This document shows, piece by piece, positions 1 to 8,762 of a stretch of DNA of 49,299 bases; within the stretch, counting starts at the first letter, position 1; every line of letters starts with the position of its first letter. Source of the DNA: Paracoccaceae bacterium (GTDB lineage Bacteria; Pseudomonadota; Alphaproteobacteria; Rhodobacterales; Rhodobacteraceae); contig PAQV01000058.1 in NCBI GenBank assembly GCA_002709405.1, positions 1 to 49,299 of the forward strand, written 5' to 3'. Under the pieces are notes generated by a model that was not told the DNA's origin, searched no databases, and saw nothing but the letters and a program-made list of their open reading frames with translations. The translations under genes and the position numbers were made by a program.

Positions 1-519
1 ACCGGGCTGCTCTACCGCGCGGTGGGCGCCCAGGTGAATGCCGGCCTCGATGCGGTCGAGGCGGCCGAAAGCCTGACCGCCGGGGTGCTGGACGACCCGG
101 GCCTGCGCAGCTCGCAGGCCGGCCAGGCGGCCAGCAAGGTCGCGGCCATGCCCGCCGTGCGTGCCGCGCTGAAGGATTTCCAGCGCGCCTTTGCCCGCCG
201 GGCAGGCGGCGCGGTGCTGGACGGGCGCGACATCGGCACGGTGATCTGTCCCCAGGCCGAGGTGAAACTCTACGTCACTGCCTCTGCCGAGGCACGGGCC
301 CGGCGCCGGCACCGGGAACTGGCCGATCGGGGCGACGGGATCTCGTATGCCGAGGTCCTGGCTGATATCGAGGCCCGGGACGAGCGCGACATGAACCGCT
401 CGGACGCGCCCCTGCGGGCGGCCGAGGGGGCGGTGACGCTCGACACCACGGAAATGAGTATCGAAGACGCGGTCGCGGCGGCCACCCGGGCGGTGGAGGC
501 GCGGCTGCCCCAGGCGTGA
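1..519 (+). CDS. cmk: Cytidylate kinase, 3' part (5' end outside window)
   Basis: The reading frame is open from base 1 and begins with TGLLYRAVG, the region just after the P-loop of CMP kinase, so the N-terminus lies outside the window. The enzyme phosphorylates CMP and dCMP with ATP in the cytoplasm. Visible family signatures are [16 protein letters not shown] (near codons 70-85) and the LID-like arginine-rich stretch [10 protein letters not shown], followed by [13 protein letters not shown]. The stop is at 517-519. The next gene starts 9 bases later on the same strand. Linkage of cmk to rpsA, which begins 1.4 kb downstream, is a very common bacterial arrangement. The identification is firm; only the start is missing. 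Confidence 0.95.
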   Translation, partial: TGLLYRAVGAQVNAGLDAVEAAESLTAGVLDDPGLRSSQAGQAASKVAAMPAVRAALKDFQRAFARRAGGAVLDGRDIGTVICPQAEVKLYVTASAEARARRRHRELADRGDGISYAEVLADIEARDERDMNRSDAPLRAAEGAVTLDTTEMSIEDAVAAATRAVEARLPQA

Positions 520-528
520 GAGGCGGCC

Positions 529-1527
529 ATGGAACAGCGCAGACTTGGAGCGAACGGACCGGAGGTCGGGGCGATCGGCTACGGGGCGATGTCGTTTTCC
601 GACATCTACGGGGCGACGGACGAGGCGGCGAGCCACCGCATCATGGATGCCTGCCGCGACTGGGGGGTGACCCACCTGGACACGGCCAACATCTATGGCA
701 TGGGCAAGTCGGAAACGGCCATCGGCACCTATCTCAAGGCCAATCCGGGGGCGCGCGACGAATTTGTCATCGCGACCAAGGCGACGATCACGACCGACGA
801 GAACGGTGACCGGGCCTTTGACAATTCGGCCGAACATCTCGAGGCCGAGCTGGACAAGTCGTTGCAGCGGATGGGCGTCGACTGCGTCGACCTGTTCTAT
901 GCCCATCGGCGCGACCCGCGGTTCACGCCCGAGGAAACCGCATCCAATCTTGGCCGGCTGGTCGAGAAGGGCAAGACCCGGGCCATCGGCCTGTCTGAAA
1001 TCGCCCCGGCGACCCTGCGTCGGGCGATGAAGGCCTTTCCGGTGGCGGCCGTGCAATCGGAATATTCGCTGTCGACCCGGGCGCCCGACATGGGCCTTGT
1101 GCAGACCTGCGCCGAGCTGGGCGTGGCCATGGTGGCCTTTTCGCCGGTCGGCCGGTCGCTGCTGACCGACGCGCCGATCCCGCGCGAGCGGCTCAAGGAC
1201 ATTCCCTTCCTGGCGTCCAACCCGCGGTTCATGGAGCCCAACCTGACCGAGAACCTGCGCATCCTTGAAGGCTTCCGCGCGCTGGCGGCCGAGATGGGCA
1301 CCTCGGCCGCGGCGCTGGCCAATGCCTGGCTGCTGAGCAAGGGCGACCACGTGATCCCGATCCCGGGCAGCCGGTCGGTCGAGAATTTCCGCGAATGCGT
1401 GGCCGGCGAAAAGCTGGCGCTGTCCGAGGGTGACCTGGCCCGGATCGAAGAGGTGCTGCCGGTGGGCTGGGCCTGGGGCGATCGCTATTCGGATGTCCAG
1501 TGGATCGGCCCGGAGCGCTATTGCTGA
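529..1527 (+). CDS. Aldo/keto reductase
   Basis: This is a 332-residue TIM-barrel NADPH-dependent oxidoreductase of the aldo/keto reductase superfamily. The catalytic tetrad is visible: D51 and Y56 in DTANIYGMGKSE, K84 in IATKATI, and H126 in YAHRRDP. The C-terminal nucleotide-binding segment IPIPGSRSVEN (about 280-290) is typical of bacterial YajO/YakC-type members that reduce small aldehydes or ketones. It starts 9 bases after cmk and may be cotranscribed with it. The gene is intact and of normal length. The physiological substrate cannot be told from sequence. Confidence 0.9.
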   Translation: MEQRRLGANGPEVGAIGYGAMSFSDIYGATDEAASHRIMDACRDWGVTHLDTANIYGMGKSETAIGTYLKANPGARDEFVIATKATITTDENGDRAFDNSAEHLEAELDKSLQRMGVDCVDLFYAHRRDPRFTPEETASNLGRLVEKGKTRAIGLSEIAPATLRRAMKAFPVAAVQSEYSLSTRAPDMGLVQTCAELGVAMVAFSPVGRSLLTDAPIPRERLKDIPFLASNPRFMEPNLTENLRILEGFRALAAEMGTSAAALANAWLLSKGDHVIPIPGSRSVENFRECVAGEKLALSEGDLARIEEVLPVGWAWGDRYSDVQWIGPERYC

Positions 1528-1883
1528 GGGCGGCTTTGCCTGCGCGCTCAGCGGCGAAGGGGCGGATCGGGCATCGGTCAGGTGTTGCGGATCGTGCCGT
1601 TTGACCTGGCACCCGGATGGCCGGGCAAGGGTAGGATGGGTGATATCACCCATCCTACGGGGCATCGCGGGGCGGGTAGGGCCGGCGAAAAGGCGCTTTC
1701 CCCTTGCCTTTCGGGCCCAAACGATCTACGACGCGCGCCCAGAAGGTGAAATCACCGCAAGACATGAGGCGAGCAGGGTCGGACCATCCGGCCCTCTTTG
1801 TTTTGCGCATCTTCATCCAATCCATAGACCGGCGGAGACAACCGCGCGGCCAGTATAACGCTTAAAAGGAAACCGAGACCCGT
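1528..1883 (+). other. Gene-free rpsA leader region
   Basis: No credible gene was found in these 356 bases. The stretch contains a perfect 28-base palindrome at 1631-1658, listed separately, and the leader of rpsA. An AAAAGGAAA run at 1864-1872 precedes the rpsA ATG by about 11 bases and is the likely ribosome binding site. I see no clear housekeeping promoter, although one must lie here or upstream. S1 autoregulates its own translation in other bacteria, but I cannot point to the element here. Confidence 0.5.
1631..1658. repeat. Perfect 28-base palindrome
   Basis: The half-site GTAGGATGGGTGAT at 1631-1644 is followed directly by its exact reverse complement at 1645-1658, with no spacer. It lies about 100 bases after the aldo/keto reductase and 225 bases before rpsA. 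It has no T-run on either side, so it is not a classical terminator. It resembles the REP-like intergenic palindromes with a GTAGGRTGGG core that occur in many proteobacteria. That family assignment is from memory and no second copy was seen in this window. Confidence 0.7.
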
Positions 1884-3566
1884 ATGGCTCAAAGCGCATC
1901 CATGGAGGAATTCGAAGCCCTCCTGAACGAAAGCTTCGAAATGGACACGCCCGATGAGGGCACTGTCGTCAAGGGCAAGGTCATCGCCATCGAGGCGGGC
2001 CAGGCCATCATCGATGTCGGCTACAAGATGGAAGGCCGCGTCGATCTGAAAGAATTCGCAAACCCGGGTGAAGCCGCCGACATCGGCGTGGGCGACGAAG
2101 TCGAAGTCTATCTTCGCGCCGCCGAGAACGCCCGTGGCGAAGCCGTCATCTCGCGCGAGATGGCCCGCCGCGAGGAAGCCTGGGACCGCCTGGAAAAAGC
2201 CTATGCCGACGACCAGCGTGTCGAAGGCGCGATCTTCAACCGCGTCAAGGGTGGCTTCACGGTCGACCTGGGCGGTGCCGTGGCCTTCCTGCCCGGTTCG
2301 CAGGTCGATGTCCGCCCCGTGCGTGATGCCGGCCCGCTGATGGGTCTGAAGCAGCCGTTCCAGATCCTGAAAATGGACCGCCGCCGGGGCAACATCGTCG
2401 TGTCGCGCCGCGCCATCCTGGAAGAATCGCGTGCCGAGCAGCGCGCCGAGGTCATCAGCCGCCTGAAAGAAGGCGACACGGTGGACGGCGTGGTCAAGAA
2501 CATCACCGAGTACGGCGCCTTCGTCGACCTGGGCGGTGTGGACGGCCTGCTGCACGTCACCGACATGGCCTGGCGCCGTGTGAACCACCCCTCGGAGATC
2601 CTGTCGATCGGCGAGACCGTGAAGGTCCAGGTCATCAAGATCAACAAGGAAACCCACCGTATCTCCCTGGGCATGAAGCAGCTGCAGGAAGATCCGTGGG
2701 ACCTGGTGACGGTCAAGTACCCGCTGGCCTCGGTCCACAAGGGCCGTGTCACGAACATCACCGATTACGGTGCATTCGTGGAGCTGGAGCCGGGTGTCGA
2801 AGGCCTGGTGCACGTCAGCGAAATGTCCTGGACCAAGAAGAACGTCCACCCGGGCAAGATCGTGTCGACCTCCCAGGAAGTCGACGTCATGGTCCTGGAG
2901 ATCGACGGTGCCAAGCGCCGCGTGTCGCTGGGCCTGAAGCAGACCATGCGCAACCCGTGGGAAGTCTTCTCGGAGACGCATCCCGAGGGCACCGAGGTCG
3001 AAGGCGAAGTCAAGAACATCACCGAATTCGGTCTGTTCGTTGGCCTGCCGGGCGACATCGACGGCATGGTGCACCTGTCCGACCTGTCGTGGGACGAGCG
3101 TGGCGAAGACGCGATCCAGAACTACCGCAAGGGCGACGTGGTCAAGGCCGTGGTGTCGGAAGTGGATGTGGACAAGGAACGCATCTCGCTGTCGATCAAG
3201 GCCGTTGGCGGCGACAAGTTCGCCGATGCGACCGGCGCCGTGAAGCGTGGCTCGATCGTGACCGTCGAAGTGACGGCCATCGAGGACGGCGGCATCGAGG
3301 TGACCTACGAGGGCATGAAGTCCTTCATCCGTCGCTCGGACCTGTCGCGCGACCGTTCCGAGCAGCGCCCCGAGCGGTTCTCGGTCGGTGACCACATCGA
3401 CGTGCGTGTGACCAACATCGACAACAAGACCCGCCGCCTGGGCCTGTCGATCAAGGCACGCGAGATCGCCGAAGAGAAGGAAGCCGTGGAACAGTACGGC
3501 TCGTCGGACTCGGGTGCGTCGCTGGGCGACATCCTGGGCGCCGCTCTGAAGGGCGACGACGACTGA
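1884..3566 (+). CDS. rpsA: 30S ribosomal protein S1
   Basis: This 560-residue protein consists of six S1 (OB-fold) repeats. It binds mRNA on the small subunit and helps initiation on structured or weak-leader messages. Repeats 3-5 are the easiest to see, each with a KNITEYGAFVDL or ITDYGAFVEL strand followed by GLLHVTDMAW, GLVHVSEMSW or GMVHLSDLSW. The sixth is more divergent (VTVEVTAIEDGGIEVTYEGMK, roughly 450-525). Repeats 1-2 lie in the first 180 residues. The start MAQSASMEEFEALLNESF matches the usual alphaproteobacterial N-terminus. A strong terminator follows 26 bases after the stop, so the gene is likely its own transcription unit. Confidence 0.97.
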   Translation: MAQSASMEEFEALLNESFEMDTPDEGTVVKGKVIAIEAGQAIIDVGYKMEGRVDLKEFANPGEAADIGVGDEVEVYLRAAENARGEAVISREMARREEAWDRLEKAYADDQRVEGAIFNRVKGGFTVDLGGAVAFLPGSQVDVRPVRDAGPLMGLKQPFQILKMDRRRGNIVVSRRAILEESRAEQRAEVISRLKEGDTVDGVVKNITEYGAFVDLGGVDGLLHVTDMAWRRVNHPSEILSIGETVKVQVIKINKETHRISLGMKQLQEDPWDLVTVKYPLASVHKGRVTNITDYGAFVELEPGVEGLVHVSEMSWTKKNVHPGKIVSTSQEVDVMVLEIDGAKRRVSLGLKQTMRNPWEVFSETHPEGTEVEGEVKNITEFGLFVGLPGDIDGMVHLSDLSWDERGEDAIQNYRKGDVVKAVVSEVDVDKERISLSIKAVGGDKFADATGAVKRGSIVTVEVTAIEDGGIEVTYEGMKSFIRRSDLSRDRSEQRPERFSVGDHIDVRVTNIDNKTRRLGLSIKAREIAEEKEAVEQYGSSDSGASLGDILGAALKGDDD

Positions 3567-3592
3567 TCTGTCCCTTAAGGACTGACACGAGG

Positions 3593-3624
3593 GGCCCCGC
3601 ACAGGTTGTGCGGGGCCTTTTTTC
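3593..3624 (+). terminator. Rho-independent terminator of rpsA
   Basis: An 11-bp perfect stem GGCCCCGCACA (3593-3603) pairs with TGTGCGGGGCC (3607-3617) around a GGT loop. It is followed by TTTTTTCTT from 3618. It lies 26 bases after the rpsA stop. Confidence 0.9.
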
Positions 3625-3758
3625 TTGATTCGGGACTGGTGGGGATATGGGGCCCATTGGGCGGGCGAAGCCGCGGCGAATGGGCAAAAGGATGCTGAGT
3701 CAAGACCGGATTCGGCGGCCTTGCGGGAAATTCTGCCAGCAGGGCAATAACTTGTCGT

Positions 3759-3786
3759 TTGCGCGCGCTGGAATTGTTCCTATAGT
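3759..3786 (+). promoter_or_regulatory. Possible ihfB promoter
   Basis: TTGCGC at 3759-3764 and TATAGT at 3781-3786 are separated by 16 bases and lie about 50 bases before the ihfB start. The stretch is noticeably richer in A and T than its surroundings. This is a consensus-based guess. Confidence 0.4.
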
Positions 3787-3836
3787 CGGCCAACAGGCCT
3801 GAGCGGATCTTGCCGCACGGGGAGGGGTAGGACGCC

Positions 3837-4124
3837 ATGATCAGATCGGAACTGATACAGAAGATCGCCGAAGAGAACCCGCATTTGTATCAGCGGGACG
3901 TGGAGCGGATCGTCAATACGTTCTTCGAAGAAGTGACCGGGGCGATGGCCCGCGGAGACCGCGTGGAATTGCGCGGCTTCGGGGCGTTTTCGGTCAAGAA
4001 GCGGGATGCGCGCATCGGACGCAATCCCCGGACGGGCGAAACGGTTCATGTAGAAGAAAAATATGTCCCGTTCTTCAAGACGGGGAAGCTCTTGCGGGAC
4101 AGACTGAACGGAAAGGTCGAATAA
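3837..4124 (+). CDS. ihfB: Integration host factor beta subunit
   Basis: This 95-residue HU/IHF-fold DNA-bending protein forms IhfA/IhfB heterodimers that bend DNA sharply and act in nucleoid structure, transcription and recombination. The family features are clear: [21 protein letters not shown] at the N-terminus, the [23 protein letters not shown] beta-arm with the intercalating proline in RNPRTG (about 62-67), and the C-terminal [24 protein letters not shown] sequence about 10 bases before the ATG is a strong ribosome binding site. The stop codon directly abuts the ATG of the next gene, which suggests translational coupling. Confidence 0.96.
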   Translation: MIRSELIQKIAEENPHLYQRDVERIVNTFFEEVTGAMARGDRVELRGFGAFSVKKRDARIGRNPRTGETVHVEEKYVPFFKTGKLLRDRLNGKVE

Positions 4125-4472
4125 ATGCGCTATGTTCGCTACGCAATCTGGGGGCTTCTGGCCATCGTGCTGGTCTCGATGTCGCTGGCAAACCGGGGGC
4201 CGGTGACGTTGGCGCTGTTCCCCGATCCCGTGGCGGACTTCATGGGCTGGAACATCGTGCTGACGCTGCCGGTGTTCACGGTGATCCTGGCCGGGATCGG
4301 TATCGGCTTGCTGGTGGGGTTCTTCTGGGAATGGATGCGCGAGCATCGGCATCGCCGGGCGGCCTCGACCAACTCGCGCGAGGTGCGCAAGCTGGAGCGC
4401 GAGGTCAAGCGGCTGAAGACCGAGAAGAACAAGGGCAAGGACGAGGTCCTAGCCCTGCTCGAGGACGCCTGA
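4125..4472 (+). CDS. LapA/DUF1049-like membrane protein
   Basis: A 115-residue inner-membrane protein whose ATG immediately follows the ihfB stop. It has two hydrophobic segments, about residues 4-22 ([17 protein letters not shown]) and 42-66 ([27 protein letters not shown]). A charged, probably coiled-coil tail follows ([21 protein letters not shown]). This is the layout of the lipopolysaccharide assembly protein A family. In enterobacteria LapA, with LapB, tunes LPS synthesis. That role is known for the family and only inferred here. No lapB neighbour is present. Confidence 0.8.
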   Translation: MRYVRYAIWGLLAIVLVSMSLANRGPVTLALFPDPVADFMGWNIVLTLPVFTVILAGIGIGLLVGFFWEWMREHRHRRAASTNSREVRKLEREVKRLKTEKNKGKDEVLALLEDA

Positions 4473-4488
4473 CGGGGCTGATGGGGCC

Positions 4489-5139
4489 ATGTCTCCGGAT
4501 GTGAGGGTCAAGTTCTGCGGGCTGCGTACGCCCGCGGATATTGCTGCGGCGGCCGGGGCCGGGGCAGCTTACGTGGGCTTCGTGTTTTTTCCGAAATCGC
4601 CGCGCTCGGTGAGCCTGGCCGAGGCGCGGGCCCTGGCGGGTGAGGTGCCCGAGGGGATCTGCAAGGTCGCCCTGACGGTGGATGCCGACGATGCCATGCT
4701 GGACGAGCTGCTGGACCAGGTGCCCATCGACATGTTGCAGCTGCACGGCCATGAAACGCCCGAGCGGGTGGCCCATGTCAAGGCGCGCTACGGGTTGCCG
4801 GTGATGAAGGCCGTGGGCGTGGCGGGGGCCGAGGACCTGCCGGCGCTCGATACCTATGCCCGTGTTGCCGACCAGTTGCTGCTGGATGCCAAGCCCCCCA
4901 GGGACGCCGTCCTGCCGGGGGGCAACGGGCTGGCCTTCGACTGGCGGCTGATCGCCGGGCGGCGCTGGCCGGTGCCCTGGGTGCTGGCGGGCGGGCTGAC
5001 GCCCGATAACGTGGCCGAGGCCGTGCGCCTGACCGGCGCGCGCCAGGTCGATGTCAGCACCGGGATCGAGAAGGCCCGGGGCGAGAAGGATCCGGCCCTG
5101 ATCGCGCGTTTCGGCGCGGCGGCCATGGCCGACGCCTGA
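4489..5139 (+). CDS. trpF: Phosphoribosylanthranilate isomerase
   Basis: This 216-residue beta/alpha-barrel enzyme catalyses the Amadori rearrangement of N-(5-phosphoribosyl)anthranilate to CdRP in tryptophan synthesis. The general base C10 lies in VKFCGLR and the general acid D133 in LLLDAKPP. Phosphate-binding loops are seen in [11 protein letters not shown] and [15 protein letters not shown]. It starts 17 bases after the LapA-like gene and probably belongs to the ihfB transcript. It is encoded apart from trpB (6437) and trpA (18087, minus strand). Confidence 0.96.
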   Translation: MSPDVRVKFCGLRTPADIAAAAGAGAAYVGFVFFPKSPRSVSLAEARALAGEVPEGICKVALTVDADDAMLDELLDQVPIDMLQLHGHETPERVAHVKARYGLPVMKAVGVAGAEDLPALDTYARVADQLLLDAKPPRDAVLPGGNGLAFDWRLIAGRRWPVPWVLAGGLTPDNVAEAVRLTGARQVDVSTGIEKARGEKDPALIARFGAAAMADA

Positions 5140-5172
5140 TCCTGAGCCTGAGCCGCGCCGAGTGCAAAGCGG

Positions 5173-5571
5173 CTATCGCCGCTCGACCTCTTCGACCGGG
5201 CCGCCGGCCTCTTTCCATGCCTTGAACCCGCCCTCGATATGGGCCACCGGTCCAAGCCCCATGTCCTGGGCGGCCTTGGTGGCCAGGGCCGAGCGCCAGG
5301 CGCTGGCACAATAGAACAGGAAGGTCTTGGGTTCGGCAAAGACGGGCTTGTGGTAGGGGCTGTCGGGGTCGATCCAGAATTCCAGCATGCCGCGCGGGCA
5401 GTTGAAGGCGCCGGGGACTCGGCCTTCGCGTTCCAACTCGCGCCGGTCGCGGAGATCGACGAAGACGACCTCGTCCGATCCGAGCCGGGCGATGGCCTCG
5501 GCGGTGGGCAGGGTGGTGATCTCGGCATTGGCCGCGTCGATCAGGTCCTTGTAACCCCGTTTCAATGTCAT
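5173..5571 (-). CDS. Rhodanese-like domain protein
   Basis: A 132-residue single rhodanese domain. The active-site cysteine is C88 in FYCASAWRS, and the preceding VVFVDLRDRRELEREGRVPGA is the typical CH2A region. Such proteins transfer sulfane sulfur or act as sulfur carriers; the acceptor is unknown here. I chose the start MTLKRGYKDL at 5571. A longer frame reaches 5649 but runs through the double-palindrome repeat at 5593-5637 and has no better start. The gene is convergent with trpF, with 33 bases between the stops. Confidence 0.88.
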   Translation of the reverse strand: MTLKRGYKDLIDAANAEITTLPTAEAIARLGSDEVVFVDLRDRRELEREGRVPGAFNCPRGMLEFWIDPDSPYHKPVFAEPKTFLFYCASAWRSALATKAAQDMGLGPVAHIEGGFKAWKEAGGPVEEVERR

Positions 5572-5592
5572 GCGCTGTCCTCTCCGCTGGCA

Positions 5593-5637
5593 CCGGAAAA
5601 TTCGAATTTTCCGGACCGGAATTTTCAAAAATTCCGG
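5593..5637. repeat. Tandem pair of 22-base palindromes (copy 1)
   Basis: A perfect 22-base palindrome (half-site CCGGAAAATTC) at 5593-5614 is followed by a single A. A second 22-base palindrome, CCGGAATTTT..AAAATTCCGG with a CA centre, lies at 5616-5637. The first unit is identical to one at 18166-18187. The element sits 22 bases upstream of the rhodanese start, in the space it shares with the divergent FAS1 gene. It is AT-rich inside and CCGG-capped, which stands out in this GC-rich DNA. Confidence 0.85.
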
Positions 5638-5778
5638 GACCTGTGGCAAGCCTGGTGCGACTTAGTCCCGTTAACGAAATTCACGGTGGCGTGAGCGGGG
5701 TGAAATATGCGGATCCGCCGTGATCCGATCCCGGCCTGGCTCCGTACCCCTGATATTCGAAACGCAGGAGGACAGCAC

Positions 5779-6270
5779 ATGTTTCGCCGTAACTTCATGA
5801 CTATCGTTGGTGCCGCGCTGGTCGCGGGCCTGTCCATGGGTCCGGCCAAGGCCGCCGAGATGGATATTGTCGACACCGCCGTGTCGGCCGGGTCGTTCAA
5901 CACCCTGGTTGCGGCGGTCCAGGCCGCGGGCCTTGCGGAGACCCTGAAGGGCGATGGCCCCTTCACCGTTTTCGCCCCCACGGACGAAGCCTTTGCCGCC
6001 CTGCCGGCGGGCACCGTGGAAAACCTGCTGAAGCCGGAAAACCGGGACCAGCTGGTGCAGATCCTGACCTATCACGTGGTGCCGGCCAAGGTGATGTCGG
6101 GTGACATCGCGGGCAAGAAGGCCAAGGTTCTGACGGTCGAAGGCGACCGGCTGAGCGTGAATGCGCGCAACGGCGTACGCGTGGACAACGGCAAGGTCGT
6201 CACGGCCGATGTCGAGGCCTCGAACTGGGTCATCCATGTGATCGACACAGTCCTCATCCCCGAGGGCTGA
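5779..6270 (+). CDS. Exported fasciclin (FAS1) domain protein
   Basis: A 163-residue secreted protein with an N-terminal signal peptide ([27 protein letters not shown], cleavage probably after AKA). One FAS1 domain follows: [35 protein letters not shown] is the H1 motif region, and [12 protein letters not shown] and [11 protein letters not shown] give the second half. FAS1 domains mediate adhesion or surface interactions; the ligand is unknown. The start at 5779 is supported by AGGAGGA at 5766-5772. A strong terminator follows 36 bases after the stop, so the gene is probably monocistronic. Confidence 0.93.
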   Translation: MFRRNFMTIVGAALVAGLSMGPAKAAEMDIVDTAVSAGSFNTLVAAVQAAGLAETLKGDGPFTVFAPTDEAFAALPAGTVENLLKPENRDQLVQILTYHVVPAKVMSGDIAGKKAKVLTVEGDRLSVNARNGVRVDNGKVVTADVEASNWVIHVIDTVLIPEG

Positions 6271-6305
6271 GTCGTATGCCGGGGGGGGGCGTCCCCGGTT
6301 CTCCT

Positions 6306-6344
6306 GGGCGTCGGTGGCTTCCCCCATCGGCGTCCTTTTTGTTT
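6306..6344 (+). terminator. Rho-independent terminator after the FAS1 gene
   Basis: A 12-bp stem (6306-6317 with 6324-6335, including three G-T pairs) closes a CTTCCC loop and is followed by TTTTTGTTT. It lies between the FAS1 gene and trpB. There is no Trp-codon leader peptide in front of it, so I read it as the FAS1 terminator and not a trp attenuator. Confidence 0.8.
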
Positions 6345-6436
6345 GCGGGGCAGGTCCCCTCGGGCCCGCTTTTCCCATGGTCTTTTGCCCCTCTGCGCAA
6401 TATGACGGGCCGGTGCGACGACAGAGGGGGACCATC

Positions 6437-7669
6437 ATGGCCAATGACCTGTTCAATTCCTTCATGACCGGCCCTGACGAGAACGGGCGGTTCGGCCTGT
6501 TCGGCGGGCGTTTCGTGTCGGAAACGTTGATGCCGCTGATCCTGGAACTGGAAAAGCAGTACGAGATCGCCAAGACCGACGAGACCTTCTGGGCCGAGAT
6601 GCACGACCTGTGGACCCATTACGTGGGCCGGCCCAGCCCGCTTTATTTCGCCGAGCGGCTGACCGACCACCTGGGCGGGGCCAAGGTCTATATGAAGCGC
6701 GACGAGCTGAACCATACCGGCGCGCACAAGATCAACAACGTGCTGGGCCAGATCATCCTGGCGCGGCGCATGGGCAAGACCCGGATCATCGCCGAAACCG
6801 GGGCGGGCCAGCATGGTGTGGCCACGGCCACGGTCTGTGCCAAGTTCGGCCTGAAATGCGTGGTCTACATGGGCGCCCACGACGTCGAACGCCAGGCGCC
6901 CAACGTCTTCCGCATGCGGCTGCTGGGGGCGCAGGTGATCCCGGTGACATCCGGCCGGGGCACACTGAAGGACGCGATGAACGATGCGCTGCGCGACTGG
7001 GTGACCAATGTGCGCGACACGTTCTACTGCATCGGCACGGTGGCCGGGCCGCACCCCTATCCGGCGATGGTGCGCGATTTCCAGGCCATTATCGGCAAGG
7101 AAGCCAAGGAACAGATGCAGGCCGCCGAGGGCCGTCTGCCCGACACGATCATCGCCGCGATCGGCGGGGGCTCGAACGCGATGGGCCTGTTCTACCCGTT
7201 CCTTGACGATGAAAGCGTCAAGATCATCGGCGTCGAAGCGGGCGGCAAGGGCGTGAACGCCAAGATGGAACATTGCGCCTCGCTGACCGGCGGGCGCCCG
7301 GGCGTGCTGCATGGCAACCGGACCTACCTGCTGCAGGACGACGACGGGCAGATCCTGGAAGGCTACTCGATTTCGGCTGGCCTCGATTACCCGGGGATCG
7401 GGCCGGAACATTCCTGGCTGCACGACATCGGCCGGGCGGAATATGTCTCGATCACCGACAAGGAGGCGCTGGAGGCGTTCCAGCTGTGCTGCACGACCGA
7501 GGGCATCATTCCGGCGCTGGAACCGTCCCATGCGCTGGCCCACGTGATGAAGATCGCGCCCGAGCTGCCGAAGGACCACATCATCTGCATGAACCTGTGC
7601 GGGCGGGGCGACAAGGACATCTTTACCGTGGCCAAGCACCTGGGCTTCGACATGGAAGAGGCGGACTGA
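6437..7669 (+). CDS. trpB: Tryptophan synthase beta chain
   Basis: This 410-residue PLP enzyme condenses indole with L-serine to give tryptophan, working with the TrpA alpha subunit. The PLP lysine is K98 in [10 protein letters not shown]120 lies in AETGAGQHG, and the PLP phosphate loop is GGGSNAMG. I placed the start at MANDLFNSF, preceded by GAGGGGGACC. The frame is open 41 codons further upstream through the FAS1 terminator, which is not coding. A terminator follows the stop. The partner trpA is about 10 kb away on the other strand. Confidence 0.97.
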   Translation: MANDLFNSFMTGPDENGRFGLFGGRFVSETLMPLILELEKQYEIAKTDETFWAEMHDLWTHYVGRPSPLYFAERLTDHLGGAKVYMKRDELNHTGAHKINNVLGQIILARRMGKTRIIAETGAGQHGVATATVCAKFGLKCVVYMGAHDVERQAPNVFRMRLLGAQVIPVTSGRGTLKDAMNDALRDWVTNVRDTFYCIGTVAGPHPYPAMVRDFQAIIGKEAKEQMQAAEGRLPDTIIAAIGGGSNAMGLFYPFLDDESVKIIGVEAGGKGVNAKMEHCASLTGGRPGVLHGNRTYLLQDDDGQILEGYSISAGLDYPGIGPEHSWLHDIGRAEYVSITDKEALEAFQLCCTTEGIIPALEPSHALAHVMKIAPELPKDHIICMNLCGRGDKDIFTVAKHLGFDMEEAD

Positions 7670-7691
7670 TCCGCATGCGATGACCGGGCAG

Positions 7692-7729
7692 GGGCCGTTC
7701 CGGGCGACCGGGGCGGCCCTTTGTTCTTT
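7692..7729 (+). terminator. Probable terminator of trpB
   Basis: A two-part hairpin: outer stem GGGCCG (7692-7697) with CGGCCC (7714-7719), inner stem CCGG/CCGG around GCGA. It is followed by TTTGTTCTTT and lies 22 bases after the trpB stop. Confidence 0.65.
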
Positions 7730-7827
7730 CGGGGGGATGGGGGGATGGCGACAATCGTCGATGCCTGGTGTCTTGTGCCCGGGACGTCGACCCTGTAACT
7801 GGCGCGGCTCTGGCAGAAAGGGGTCCC

Positions 7828-8718
7828 ATGACGACCACAATACGACTCGCGGTGGGCAGCCTTCTGGTCGGCGGGCTGGTGCTGGCGCTGAAGACCCTGG
7901 CCTGGTGGATCACGGGGTCGGTGGCCCTGTTGTCCGATGCGCTGGAAAGCACGGTGAACCTGGCGACGGCGGTGGCCGCGCTGGTGGCGATCCAGGTGGC
8001 CGCCCGGCCGGCGGATCAGAACCATCCCTATGGGCACCACAAGGCGGAATACTTCAGCGCGGTGCTGGAGGGCGTGATGATCATCGTGGCCGCCCTGTTC
8101 ATCGCGCGCGAGGCGTTTCACGGGTTCTTCAGCCCGGTCGAGGTGACGGCCCCGGTGGGCGGGTTGATCATCAACGGGATCGCCACGCTGATCAACGCGG
8201 GCTGGGCCTTTGTGCTGATCCGCCAGGGGCGGCGGCTGAAATCGCCGGCGCTGGAGGCCGATGGCAAGCATCTGTGGACGGACGTGGTGACCTCGGCCGG
8301 GGTGGCCCTGGGCATCCTGCTGGCCCTGGTCAGCGGGTGGTGGCTGCTGGATCCGCTGATGGCCGCGGTGGTGGCGGCGCATGTGCTGTGGTCGGGGTCG
8401 AAGGTGGTCAAGTCCTCGCTGAGCGGGCTGATGGACGAGGCGGTGCCGGACGACGTGCTGGGCCGCATCCGCGAGGTGATTTCCACCCGGGCGGAGGGGG
8501 CGGTCGAGGCGCACGACTTGCGCACGCGGATGGCGGGCAAGGCGACCTTCGTGGAATTCCACCTGGTGGTGCCCGGCGAAATGAGCGTCTTTTCCGCGCA
8601 CGAGATCTGCGACCGGGTCGAACAGGCGATCCATGTGGCGGTGCCCGACAGCCGGGTGACCATCCATGTGGAACCCGAGCACAAGTCCAAGCACAGCGGT
8701 GTGGTGGTGGTCGACTAG
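7828..8718 (+). CDS. Cation diffusion facilitator metal exporter
   Basis: A 296-residue inner-membrane protein of the CDF family, which exports Zn2+, Fe2+, Co2+ or related ions by proton antiport. Six hydrophobic segments fill residues 1-200. Metal-site motifs are SDALEST in helix 2, HPYGHHKAEYFSA after helix 2, and DGKHLWTDVVTS in helix 5. The C-terminal cytoplasmic domain (about 205-296) has the ferredoxin-like fold region VEFHLVVPGEMSV and HEICDRVEQAI, with a histidine-containing tail. The ATG at 7828 follows GAAAGGGG. The metal specificity is not certain. Confidence 0.9.
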   Translation: MTTTIRLAVGSLLVGGLVLALKTLAWWITGSVALLSDALESTVNLATAVAALVAIQVAARPADQNHPYGHHKAEYFSAVLEGVMIIVAALFIAREAFHGFFSPVEVTAPVGGLIINGIATLINAGWAFVLIRQGRRLKSPALEADGKHLWTDVVTSAGVALGILLALVSGWWLLDPLMAAVVAAHVLWSGSKVVKSSLSGLMDEAVPDDVLGRIREVISTRAEGAVEAHDLRTRMAGKATFVEFHLVVPGEMSVFSAHEICDRVEQAIHVAVPDSRVTIHVEPEHKSKHSGVVVVD

Positions 8719-8762
8719 ACGCCGCGCGACCTGAACGGGCCCTTTGGCCCGATGGGCCGGTC

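Noticed and set aside
1752-3602. A 616-codon open frame antisense to rpsA
   Set aside because: It is the complement of a strongly conserved ribosomal gene in GC-rich DNA, where long antisense frames are common. It has no recognisable protein pattern and no ribosome binding site.
6276-6436. A trp attenuator with leader peptide before trpB
   Set aside because: The hairpin at 6306-6344 is a plausible terminator, but the short frame across it has no clustered Trp codons and there is no competing antiterminator visible.
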